A DNA stretch of 24,308 nucleotides from a virus, in IMG/VR virus record IMGVR_UViG_3300021087_000077, positions 1 to 24,308 of that record; one strand, given 5' to 3'. The stretch's first letter is position 1. Each line of letters begins with the position of its first letter. The notes under the pieces were generated by a model. That model saw nothing but the letters and a program-made list of their open reading frames with translations. It was not told where the DNA came from and ran no database searches. The position numbers and the translations under genes were made by a program. This document shows, piece by piece, positions 1 to 9,600 of this stretch.

Positions 1-487
1 GTGTCGTATAGGGAACCTGATAAATGTTTGGTTGTCTTGCTTGTGCGATATAAGGTTGTTGTCCACTTACAGGACTTCTATAAGTTGCAGGCTGTCTGTT
101 TTGATATGTAAACGGAGTCTGACTATTTACAGGACTTCTATAAGTTCCAGGCTGTCTTGACTGATATGTTCCAGGCTGTCTTGCCTGTGCAATATATGGA
201 TACGTTACTTGCCCTTGTCTAGAATATGTAAATGGTAATCGTCCCTGTCTTACATATATGCCTGGCTGTCTCGCTTGACCAATAGACGGTTGTTGTCCAG
301 CTACAGGACTTCTATAAGTTCCAGGCTGCCTTGCTTGTGCGATATAAGGTGTCTGACTATTTACAGGACTTCTATAAGTTCCAGGCTGTCTCGCATTACC
401 AATAGACGGTTGTTGACCACTTACAGGGTTTCTGTAAGTGTTAGGTTGTCTCGCATTACCAATAGAAGGTTGCTGTCCAATTGCAGG
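1..487 (-). repeat. 60-bp in-frame tandem repeats, array B (partial)
   Basis: Degenerate 60-bp units in frame with the repeat protein. The forward strand shows near-identical blocks beginning at 301, 361 and 421, each containing a TACAGGxxTTCTxTAAGT core. More diverged units extend left to the window edge. A 32-bp block at 114-145 is identical to 1689-1720 in the other array, on the far side of the oxygenase gene. Confidence 0.85.
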
Positions 488-517
488 GTATGGATATGGT
501 TGTTGTCCTATAGGCAT
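1..517 (-). CDS. Pro/Tyr/Gln/Arg-rich repeat protein, partial (3' end outside window)
   Basis: Open from an ATG at 517-515 to the window edge, giving 172 residues with no stop. The protein is almost entirely repeats of about 20 residues (unit like GQQPSIGNARQPGTYRSPVN, then SQTPYIAQARQPGTYRSPVA), encoded by a 60-bp DNA period that is in phase near 301, 361 and 421. I count 16 Arg and no Asp, Glu, Lys, Cys, His or Trp, so the visible part is strongly cationic and low in complexity. The start overlaps the stop of the upstream oxygenase gene as TAATG (519-515), with a G-rich stretch at 525-529 as a possible ribosome site. It is a paralogue of the repeat half of the protein at 1271-2233. A virion appendage or adhesin is likely from context at the end of the baseplate/fibre block, but no known family is recognised and the C-terminal domain is not visible. 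Confidence 0.8.
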   Translation of the reverse strand, partial: MPIGQQPYPYPAIGQQPSIGNARQPNTYRNPVSGQQPSIGNARQPGTYRSPVNSQTPYIAQARQPGTYRSPVAGQQPSIGQARQPGIYVRQGRLPFTYSRQGQVTYPYIAQARQPGTYQSRQPGTYRSPVNSQTPFTYQNRQPATYRSPVSGQQPYIAQARQPNIYQVPYTT

Positions 518-1269
518 TACGCTACCCCCAAATAGTCTACTTGTTTTGCTTGTTTGACTTCATATTTATAGTTATTACTCCAATTATTTGGGTGCGACTC
601 TTTTAAACTCTTAATATGATTTTTCGGGAATACATAACATACGTCCATGTTCCAAGCTATAATACTTTTACGTTCATTCGTTTCCATTTTAGGGGCACGG
701 TGTAATAACCAAGAAGGGAATATAAGCATATCTCCTTCCTCAGCTTTAGGTTGTATAATTTCTTGCGTTTCAGGATTCAAAAATTCTGTAATATACTTTT
801 GATTTGGTACTTCTATAAAATATACTGCTGACCATTGACACCATTGATGATTATCCCAACTGATATAATCTGATTGAAACATTTGGTGATACCACATATG
901 CATAATATTAAATTTATATTCTAAACCAGTAATTTCTGGCTGTATATGAAACCTTGCGTGGTCATGAAATTTATTCTCTACAGCATCTAAGAACATTTTC
1001 TTATATTCTATATGAGGATACCCCTTTACATTCATATCCCATTCATCAATATCTCCACTACCACCAGTATAATCATTAATTGAGTCTTGGTATTGCCAAC
1101 CTGTTGGTAAGATAGGGGAAGAAGGGTGGTTATGCCCATCAAATTTAGTAATTCCTAAATTATAATCTTGATTACCAATTTGAGTAGGTAAAGCGTCAAA
1201 GAAATCTAAAAGACTCTTATTAAGTTCTTTATGATTATCAATCGTATATTTGTATATTAAATTATTCAT
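517..1269 (-). CDS. 2-oxoglutarate/Fe(II)-dependent oxygenase-like protein
   Basis: A 250-residue protein whose C-terminal half has the layout of phage 2OG-Fe(II) oxygenases. A WDNH segment (138-141) lies six residues before SAVYFIEVP, the strand usually seen as SGVYYI after a metal-binding HxH or HxD. It is followed by EGDMLIFPSWLLH with the distal His at 190, then R200 (NERKSIIAWN), which would bind the 2OG carboxylate. The probable iron ligands are D139, H141 and H190; an Asp at the usual first-His position is odd. Such enzymes couple 2OG decarboxylation to hydroxylation of a substrate. The start is one nucleotide after the stop of the repeat gene at 1271, and the stop overlaps the next repeat gene as TAATG, so all three are probably translated together. 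The neighbouring Pro- and Tyr-rich proteins are candidate substrates (inference). T4-like cyanophages commonly carry several such oxygenases of unknown role. Confidence 0.8.
   Translation of the reverse strand: MNNLIYKYTIDNHKELNKSLLDFFDALPTQIGNQDYNLGITKFDGHNHPSSPILPTGWQYQDSINDYTGGSGDIDEWDMNVKGYPHIEYKKMFLDAVENKFHDHARFHIQPEITGLEYKFNIMHMWYHQMFQSDYISWDNHQWCQWSAVYFIEVPNQKYITEFLNPETQEIIQPKAEEGDMLIFPSWLLHRAPKMETNERKSIIAWNMDVCYVFPKNHIKSLKESHPNNWSNNYKYEVKQAKQVDYLGVA
563..570 (-). promoter_or_regulatory. T4-type late promoter box (TATAAATA)
   Basis: Exact TATAAATA on the minus strand, inside the end of the oxygenase gene. Transcription starting just downstream would leave a leader of roughly 40 nt before the repeat gene that starts at 517. 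It could also be chance in an AT-rich coding stretch (it encodes part of NYKYEVK). Confidence 0.4.
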
Positions 1270-1270
1270 G

Positions 1271-2233
1271 TTAACCTAGTAAAGCAAAGTACAAAGATGC
1301 ACCATTACTATTCGGAATATAAATCGGGCTGCCTACAATGGCACCTTGAGATGCCCCAGTATGATGAATACCGCCAGTAACAGTAAAATCTGTGGTTCTT
1401 GTTAATGTAGTATAATTTGAAGAACTTGACCCGATCCGACAAGTTGTCCAGTTAGTGTTAAGACTACTCCAAGATAATTTTAATCCACCACCGTCACGAT
1501 GAGAATAAACAGTTAAACCATCTCCATCTAGACTCAAAGCTGGAGACATATTTGTTGCTTGAAAATAAACACTAATCTTTCCGCCAGGTTCATATCTAGT
1601 AACATCTCCATTCGAAGTGAATGTGTAAATGTAAGGTTGTGTCCCTGTTGCTTGATAGGTAAATGGCGACCTGTGATTATATGTAAATGGAGTCTGACTA
1701 TTTACAGGACTTCTATAAGTGAACGGAGTCCTGTGATTATATGTAAATGGAGTCTGACTATTTACAGGATTTCTATAAGTTCCAGGCTGTCTTGCCTGAT
1801 AGTTAAACGGAGTCTGACTATTTACAGGATTTCTATAAGTGAACGGAGTCCTGTGTTGATAGGTAAATGGAGTCTGACTATTCGCATTGTAAGGATACGG
1901 TTGTTGGTCGCTAGCAGCATACGGATACGTTGCTTGAGCTTGTCGTGCATATGTAAATGGAGTCTGACTATTAGCAATATATGGAGACTGACTGTTTACA
2001 GGATTTCTGTAAGTGTTAGGTTGTCTTGCGTTTGCGATATAAGGTGTCTGACTATTTACAGGATTTCTATAAGTGAACGGTGACCTGTGAGCGTAAGTGA
2101 ACGGAGACTGCTGACTTGCATTTCCTTGTGCATCATATTGTGCAGTAATAGGAGCAGTTCCAATCGCAGGTTGTCTCGCAATATACTGTTGTTGAAAACT
2201 AGTACCAGTGTTTATAAATATTTCTTTAGACAT
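1271..2233 (-). CDS. Tyr/Pro-rich repeat protein with C-terminal globular domain
   Basis: 320 residues. After a short N-terminus (1-40), residues 41-203 form a repeat tract. The basic unit is [TSQ]P[FY]xY followed by 2-3 residues, arranged in a 20-residue super-unit such as TPFTYNHRTPFTYRNPVNSQ. The tract has one acidic residue (D109), no Lys and about 12 Arg. Residues 204-320 look like a compact beta-rich domain (Gly, Ser, Thr and aromatic residues, ending SLYFALLG) with no family I recognise. The start is 9 bp after the fibre-like gene and has no clear ribosome site, so it may depend on coupling. The stop is one nucleotide before the oxygenase ATG. It is probably a late virion protein at the distal end of the baseplate/fibre block, perhaps an appendage or adhesin with the C-terminal domain as a tip. 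The function is not known. Confidence 0.75.
   Translation of the reverse strand: MSKEIFINTGTSFQQQYIARQPAIGTAPITAQYDAQGNASQQSPFTYAHRSPFTYRNPVNSQTPYIANARQPNTYRNPVNSQSPYIANSQTPFTYARQAQATYPYAASDQQPYPYNANSQTPFTYQHRTPFTYRNPVNSQTPFNYQARQPGTYRNPVNSQTPFTYNHRTPFTYRSPVNSQTPFTYNHRSPFTYQATGTQPYIYTFTSNGDVTRYEPGGKISVYFQATNMSPALSLDGDGLTVYSHRDGGGLKLSWSSLNTNWTTCRIGSSSSNYTTLTRTTDFTVTGGIHHTGASQGAIVGSPIYIPNSNGASLYFALLG
1625..2113 (-). repeat. 60-bp in-frame tandem repeats, array A
   Basis: DNA repeats of exactly 60 bp are clearest at 1681, 1741, 1801 and 1861. Each contains GGAGTCTGACTATT; the first three continue as TACAGGAxTTCTATAAGT, while the 1861 copy diverges after ACTATT. Further left-right copies are shuffled and diverged. 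Synonymous positions are largely conserved too, which suggests recent duplication or gene conversion rather than only protein-level selection. Confidence 0.9.
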
Positions 2234-2242
2234 AACATAATC

Positions 2243-3478
2243 TTATATGACGAACCATAAGTGTCCTGTCGCAGTACTACCAACACCGCCTGGTGCTGAA
2301 TTTACAGTTTCGTAATCGAGTTCAATTTTTCCACTGTCAATAGTTAGTCCGTTTGCATGGTCTGTTTTTATTACTCCACTAGAACTGTTATAATCTATAC
2401 CGTCTCCACCTGACAATGCGCCTCTAGCATCTGCTTGTGTAAATGTTGCAGCTGGGTTTGAGTTTGTCCATGAACCGCCTCCTACAGTAGTCCAAGATAA
2501 TACTTGTCCCGAAGAGGGTGTTGCACTTGCACTTACGTTTGCTAAATTCTGAAGACTGTGTCCAGTTATAGCTGCAGTTGTCGAAGAAGTTGTCGCATTA
2601 CCTGTTAAGGCACCAACGAATGTTGTTGAGGTTACACTGGTCAGACCTGTAAAAGTTGTCGCAGTAGCACCCAAAGCAACTGTAGTTGAACCTATAGTAA
2701 CGTCATCGTTTGCTAATCCGCTGTTTGGTATATTTTGAAAAGTGTTATTCGAACCACTCAGTGTTTTATTGGTCACTGTTTGAGTAGAGTTTAAGTAAAC
2801 ACCATTTGTTACCGTGTCTGCATTACCGTTTAAGTCTCCAACAAATCGTCCACTTCCACTTGTAGTGACACTCTTATTGTTTGCAAATAACATATCACCT
2901 TCTGAGTATGTCTTACCTGCAAGTTGAATAGTGTATCCACTTTGTAGTTCTACTGTTTGGTTGGGAGAACCATCTCCATTTAAAATAATACCTGCATCAT
3001 TAAGGTTATAAATTGTTTCAGCAGCTGTTTCTGTCCAGTGTCCACCACCACCAGCAGTACCATCAGAAGTCCCTAAGTATGAACCAGTAAATGCATAGAC
3101 AATAACAATATCACCTGCACTCGCAGCTGCAGTCAAAACCATATTTGTATAATTTCCTGCAGTATCAGCACCAGTAATGTTAAAGTTTGTTCCTTCTATT
3201 AAATGAACACCATTTTTAAATACTTGAAGTCTATCTTTTCTTAATTTAAGGTGGTTTCCTGCACTATCAGCACCAGTAAATGTTGTTTGAGCTGCAGTTG
3301 CAGTATAAACAAACTCTTGAAAGAAGAATGCTTTATCTTCTAAACTATTAAGTGCATCAATTACTGTTGCAGTATTAGTTGTTCGTAGGCCAGTCTTGTC
3401 CCCTACATCTATTGCAAGTTCGTTGTACTTCTTTCTGAAGTCTTCTATTGTACTGAATTGGTCTACTGTTTTAGCCAT
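2243..3478 (-). CDS. Tail-fibre-like virion protein
   Basis: 411 residues. The N-terminal part (1-50) is helical. Residues 55-130 form a beta module of the kind seen in phage fibres (tVFxNGV...GxxFxIT...VLTAAxxAGDIVxVYAF). Residues 205-300 carry strings typical of marine phage fibres: GDLNGNADTVTNG, then TVTNKTLSG, IPNSGLAND and TTFVGALTGNA. Residues 315-400 have GQVLSWTT and LSGGDGIDYNSSSG, also common in fibre proteins, and the chain ends GHLWFVI. The start ATG lies inside the end of the preceding small gene (ATGGCTAA, 8-bp overlap), so translation is probably coupled. The role is probably host contact or a fibre subunit attached near the baseplate. No receptor specificity can be read from it, and no chaperone or intramolecular protease motif is evident. 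Confidence 0.8.
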   Translation of the reverse strand: MAKTVDQFSTIEDFRKKYNELAIDVGDKTGLRTTNTATVIDALNSLEDKAFFFQEFVYTATAAQTTFTGADSAGNHLKLRKDRLQVFKNGVHLIEGTNFNITGADTAGNYTNMVLTAAASAGDIVIVYAFTGSYLGTSDGTAGGGGHWTETAAETIYNLNDAGIILNGDGSPNQTVELQSGYTIQLAGKTYSEGDMLFANNKSVTTSGSGRFVGDLNGNADTVTNGVYLNSTQTVTNKTLSGSNNTFQNIPNSGLANDDVTIGSTTVALGATATTFTGLTSVTSTTFVGALTGNATTSSTTAAITGHSLQNLANVSASATPSSGQVLSWTTVGGGSWTNSNPAATFTQADARGALSGGDGIDYNSSSGVIKTDHANGLTIDSGKIELDYETVNSAPGGVGSTATGHLWFVI

Positions 3479-3695
3479 TTACCTTCTCTATTAATGTATG
3501 TAATAAATTTTTAATTTCACTTACTTCATCCTTTAATGTATTTATCTCGTTCTTCTGAACCTTAAATGTTTCTCTTCTTCTTTTATGTAGTTCATAAGAA
3601 CTCATATCGTTACTTACTATTGCAGTTGAACTCTCATCTCTAAGTAAATTTGAGTGTCCCTCTACTTGAATATACCGAGTCTTAACTGTTGCCAT
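3471..3695 (-). CDS. Small coiled-coil virion-associated protein
   Basis: 74 residues starting MATVKTRYIQVEGHSNLLRD. The N-terminal half resembles a small conserved protein found next to the DUF4815 gene in T4-like marine phages (recalled, not searched). The C-terminal half, from about residue 38 to 72, is a charged heptad-rich helix likely to form a coiled coil. I chose the ATG at 3695-3693 because it overlaps the stop of the giant upstream gene as TAATG and removes an atypical MYCDCI extension that would start at 3713. Its end overlaps the following fibre gene. It may link or trimerise fibre or baseplate parts, but that is inference. Confidence 0.75.
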   Translation of the reverse strand: MATVKTRYIQVEGHSNLLRDESSTAIVSNDMSSYELHKRRRETFKVQKNEINTLKDEVSEIKNLLHTLIEKVNG

Positions 3696-6600
3696 TATGC
3701 AATCGCAATACACCTAAGTGCAGATACCATTGGTACTACTGATGTATTTGTTCCTTGTCCTACTATTTTAATTGAGAATGCACTGAACTCGTTTAAGTCG
3801 TCTGTAGTGAACTCATATTCTTTAAAGTTTCTCGCATCTGCTTCTGTTGTTGTATCAGGAGCACCTGTAGTGTTGAAATACTTCCAACCCAAATCATCAA
3901 ACGGTGTTTCGTCATCATTATTAAGAACTTTATATAAAACTTTTAATTCTGTTGTTGGTGGTCTAAAGAAGTCTGCTGTTACTCTCAGTCCTTGTGCAGG
4001 AGTCTTTAAAGACACTTTTCTAGTGATGTATGTCATAACATTACTATCACCGTCAGGTTGCGTAGAATCGATATATGTGGTTCCTGTAGGTACATCTGAA
4101 GAACTATCAATATTATTGATTCTGTTCATAATACCTAAACCACCAATTGTTGCAACATCTATAACAGGTGATATATTAGGATTATTGGAATATAATTGCA
4201 GTCCAACTTCAAATGATTTAACACCACTCATGTTGTTCGTTTCATTAATTGGTGATGCAATCACACTTGGGTGCGAGAACCATGAGTTATCATTTAACGT
4301 AATGGGTTTTGATGTAGTGCCTTTAGTGTAAACTGTTCCACTTATAGAACCTTCAGGTGAATACATTGGAGTAGTTTTAACTGTTGCACTTATCTTAGTT
4401 CCTTGTGCAGAAATATTAGGTATCATTGTGTGTAGTGTATCAAAGTAAAAATCTCTTGTTGCTGTAACACCACCAACAACTATTTGTTGATTGTAAGTGG
4501 CACTGTCAGAATCATCATCTTTAGCCCATTCCCTTTCTCCACCACCTACTGTTGATGCAGTTGCAGTGTAACCAGTTTTAAAGTTGTATGCAGACAATGA
4601 AGGAGTTACGCAGAATGTATCTATTCCGATATTCTTCAATGCATTGAATGATGCGTTTATAGCGTCAACTGGCATTCCACCTAGTGTATCACCAACTGAA
4701 TTTATTGCAACAGCTAAATCACAAGCACCATTATAGTTTGTACATACTGCGTTGTTATCAGTTGTTTTGTATCCTGAGCCAGGATTTGTGATTTTTGTTA
4801 CAATAGATGAACCTGAACTTGATACTACAATTTCAACCGTCATACCCGAACCTGATCCACCTGTAACTGCAGGAGTATATGTTCCGTCTGCAGGAGTTCC
4901 GCCACTGTTTGTTGCAGTTATTGTTAATACTGAACCTGTAGTGTCCCCTTTTACATTTGCAATTGTAGTGCTTGAACTAGTGTGATACATACCGTGTGAG
5001 TAAGCATAAACTTTAACATAGTCTTGACCTGAGAATGTTTGTATTGGATTATCTTGTATTATCTGAGTAGGTATGGCCGCATTGTCAAAAGAGACATAAG
5101 GAATCTTAGTTGTATCAAATACACATCGTTTCAAATGGAATTTTAAGTCGTCTGTTTGTTCTGCAGTCCATGTACTGTTATTTTGTGATTTAAACAATGA
5201 ACCTGCGTATGGTTGTTCTGCGATTGTTTGTCCTGTTGCAAGGTCTTTCTCACCCATTCTTGATACAAAACAGTTGTACGAATCTGAGTTAGTGTAAACT
5301 ACGAAACAATACTCGACCCCATCGTCCAAGTATACAGGTGATTCGAAAGTAAATGTTGTTGCAGTTGAACCATCTGTTGAAGTGTTGACATCAGCAGGAT
5401 TCTTTGTTATAGTAGAGAATGGTACTACTACATTTGCAGGATAACCATTATGCATTGTTCTGATTTCTACAGAAACAGGCAAGGTGTCATCTTTAGTTTG
5501 GAAGTATAAGTCTACTGAAGACATAAACATACCACCAGTTGAATCTATTAAGAATGATTGTGCAAGTGGGTCTCTCCAACCTCTCATTTCTCTGAAATCC
5601 ATCCATCTATCAGGTTCCCATAAATCCATTTCATCAAGAGCTCTGCCTGGGCCACTAGGTGGGGCAGGCGGGAACCCACCACCTGTAACTGGATCAGGTT
5701 CCGTTGTATCAACTGGAATTGGTGGTGCATCTTCGTCTACTGGGTTTACGTTTATTGATTCCCCTCTTGAAATTATGTCTCTTTGTTCATTCATTTGTTC
5801 GTAAACAACTCTACCATTTCTTGTAGAAGTAATTTCGGTTTGAGACGATTGCAATAGTCCTTGTGCTTGATAAACTTCAGCACAAGCAGATGCAGGGTTA
5901 GGTAAGTTATAAAAACTTGAAGTTACTCTCATTTCTCTCATACCAGTTGCAAAGCTTTGCGTAGGATTATTAGGTAATTCAAAGTATGCTCTTATTCTAC
6001 CTGCTCCATCTGTTTTACAATGTGAACCAACTGAGGTTCCATTGTCTTGTGAATATGTTGTACTGAAAGGTCTAACATATGCATTTACATCTATACTATC
6101 AAAGAAGAAGTAATGGTTTGTGTTTGGTTTTAAGTTTTCACCGTCAAGTGTAATTGTTCTTGCTCTACAGAAAGGAATAAGAGTAACACTTACTATTCTA
6201 TCCCCTCTAGTTTCAACAAAGTCCTCTACGACACTTGTTGTTACACCTGTTCTTGTTTGTGTTTCTACAGTTTCAGTAATCTCTCTAGTTACTTCTTCAC
6301 CTGCTTGCCACTCACCACCTTGTGTTGGGTCTCCTGACCAAGAACCATTTGAAGTTGACTGAACTTCAGTTGATACTACAGTAGGTTCTCCGACCCATGT
6401 TGTTTGCCATGCGTTCCAAACTGTTCCTAATGAATTTTCTACTGTAGACTTAATTGCATCAAAGTTACCTTCTCTGTTAATTCTTACTTCAGGAAGTTGT
6501 GTAGTGTCATGCCATATATCTGTTGCAGGCGATAACTTAAGTGAACCCATGAATGAGAATACACTATAAGGGTTAACATTACTTATTCTAGAAGCTTTAT

Positions 6601-9600
6601 CTGCGTGTACAAAGGTTGATTCTGTATATGGTAGTGTAATTAAATCACCAGTCTTCTGATAACTGGTAGAAGAAGAAGTGTTTAACTCAATGTCAAAGAA
6701 TGATTGATAAGATTGTGGTCTCATTGCACCCGCTTTAACATCTATCGCACATTCGTAATCAGGGTGGGTTACATCACCAACCCTATGTCCTCTGAAGTTA
6801 TCCACTAGGAAACCTGATTTAAATCTATCAAATCCGTCTCCATCTAAAATCTGTTTTGTTTGAGTGTCTCTTTCTAGTAAAGATAGAGAAGTAACTCTTT
6901 CTAGGTTAGTAACCCTGTTATTAATTCTACCAATATCACTCATGGTAAATCTACGGTGGTCTTTAGACCTAATTCTTATGTTCTTTAAATTCTTTGTGAA
7001 AGGTGGAATGTAAAGGTCAAACATTTCAATACTGTCATCGACTGATTTTGGTTTAGTTGGTGATAATGCAGGTGTTCCTTCCGATATTTGGAACTTACCT
7101 GATTTATGTAAGAACACTTTATCATATCTACCAACGTAGAATGATATATCACCCACCACACTTGACCCTGATACTGGCATATCGTTTGTGTTTGTATTAG
7201 TCTCAGCAATACCTGTTCTTGCACCTAAGAAACTTCTACCTGTAGTATACCCGAATGGTGAGTAAACAGCACCGTTAGTGCTATGTGATAGGTCTACTGG
7301 GTTTGTTACGTCTTGTGCGTTGTTAGAACCAAAAGTAGTTGTTCCAATAATTTGTCCTACAACTGGTCTAAAGTCAACACAATCTGAAAGTTCAAATGTT
7401 CCATCAGGTTCTAAACCACCTAAGTCCACTCTACTTGGTGAATATACTGGTATATCTTTATATTCTATCGCATTATATGAAGATACATCAAAGTAATCTC
7501 CTGCACCTGAAGGTGTGAAATAATCAAATACTATTAGAATTTTATTATTTGGTTTTGGAGCTCCAGTCTTTAATGTTAATTTCCCAATGTCATAGTATCC
7601 GTCTCTTTGACCATTGTCAAAGAAGTATCTTGACATAATATTTTGTCCACCTGCAGTTACATTACTTAATGTTGCAATTGCATTTGAAGTCTGACCAACC
7701 ACATTTTCAGTATTTACTAATGTTCCTGAGATATAGTAGAAGTATGTTGTTCCACCAGTTGCAATAATAATTGCGTGTGCGTTAGAAGTTTGACCTATAA
7801 CAGTTTCATAGTTTACAAAAGAACCTGAAGAAACTGTAAATGTTGCACTTGGTGGTAATGGTGTAGTTGCACCACCTGTTGCTTCATAAATTCCTCGAAT
7901 CTTATGTACGTCTGCAACACCTAGTGATATTTCTTCATCGTCATATGCAGTTCCGTAGTATCCATTGGCAACCCTATTACTTTCTACTCCAAGACATCTT
8001 GCACTTCTTAATGTCTTACTTCTTGAAACTGGGTCTACAACATTTGCAGTATATGTAATCTTAAGAACTGCATCATTATTGTTTACGTTTATATTACTAA
8101 CTGCTAATGTTTGACCTGAACCACCACCTGAACCACTTACGTTTGTGGTCATATCTTCTATGTTTAGAAGGTCTCCTTTAGAGAAACTTCCACCAGCTTT
8201 CTCTTCTGCAACTGCGATTGTAAAGTTATCAGTATTTAAAGCAGCAAAAGTTCCGTTACTAATTGAAATTGAGAAAGCACCTGAACCAATCTCTACAGTT
8301 GTTTGTCTTCTTATTTGTATTGATTCACCATTGTGGGTTTTAACCCAATCTCTTGGCCATGATGCAATTGCAGCTGTTTGGTCTTGATTGAATACTCTTA
8401 CCCTTCTTCGTGTACAATTTGCGTTGGTAAGGTTATTACCAGTTCCACCAATAGTAGCGGCTATATCACTTGTTATTGATGCAACCACTCTTTCAACAGG
8501 CGGAACTGCCCCATCCATAATGATGTCGCCTTCTTTAAGTTGTGTAGTAAATTTTGTTCCGAAACCTGTAAGAGCAGTATTACCAGTAATAGTACAACTA
8601 CCTGTTAGTGTATTGTCTTGGTCTGCATAAATGTCTGCAGTAAAGATTTCTCTTGCACCATTAAGAGGTGTTTGTGTAACTGACCTTGCACGGTCAATAT
8701 TATATGTTCTAACTGCAGTAACGTTTGCGATTACAGCAGTATCGTTTTTTCCGACTGCTGATATAGCATCTGCAGCTGTAAATGTTCCTACAACGTCATG
8801 AACTAATATAGATGCAGCTCCAGCGGAAGCTGCAACTGCGACTATCCCTGTTGCACCTGAAATAGAACCTACAACCTTATCACCTACAGCAAAAGCTGCA
8901 GTTGCAGTTGTACCTGTAATCTTTGTAAACATCTTAATATCGAAAAGGTACAGTTGGTGTCTAGATGCATCAGTATAAATTCCTGAAGAAGATGTACCAG
9001 TATCTAAATCGATATTTCTTACTCTTGCAAGTCCAATCTGACCTGAAGTAGGTTTAGTTCCACCTACAGGACTGGTCACTGGAATTGTAGAATCCCATAT
9101 CTCTATTGGTTTAAATGGTTCAGTACTATCTTCTCCACCCTCATTTCCAAACTCAGGAAGTGAGTGTGCATTTTTAATCTTAATGTAATTACCTATTCTA
9201 ACAGGAGTATTTGCGTTGTCTAAGCTTGTTGCATCTCTTGCTTTCTTAAATGCAATTGTTGATGTTCCAACTTTATCAATCTCATATCCTTTAACATATG
9301 CTTTACCTGGCGACACTTGCATAACAAATCTATCTTCAGTTCCACCATTTACTTTAGTGTAGAAACCTCTGTTTGTAGTGTCGTCTAAGTGTTCTCTTAA
9401 ACTATGCGTGAATTGTTGTGTAACGAAATCACCACTCGCATCGAATGTTCTTCGTGCCATTGTGTTTTCGATTGCACCGTAAATTGGTTTGTTGATTGCG
9501 ATTTCAATAATACCTTTATTGACTCGAATCAATTCAACGAAATCTGTATCGTCTGTAGTAGTAAGTGAGTACTTACTTAATGCTAACTCTATTTTTAATC

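Noticed and set aside
1559-2083. Plus-strand open frame over the first repeat array, and a similar one at 275-535
   Set aside because: They arise because the 60-bp repeats keep the opposite strand stop-free. All neighbouring genes are on the minus strand and the plus products are repetitive shadows.
1-2113. Regularly spaced repeats that could be read as a CRISPR array
   Set aside because: The 60-bp units are contiguous coding repeats with conserved frame, not repeats separated by unique spacers, and no cas genes are present.
2213-2220. TATAAATA on the plus strand near the start of the first repeat gene
   Set aside because: It faces away from every gene in the window and lies in codons for the N-terminus (EIFINTG). 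Probably chance.
3696-3713. Longer start for the small coiled-coil protein at 3713
   Set aside because: It adds an odd Cys-rich MYCDCI leader inside the giant gene. The TAATG overlap at 3697-3693 and the conserved MATVKTR-like start favour 3695.
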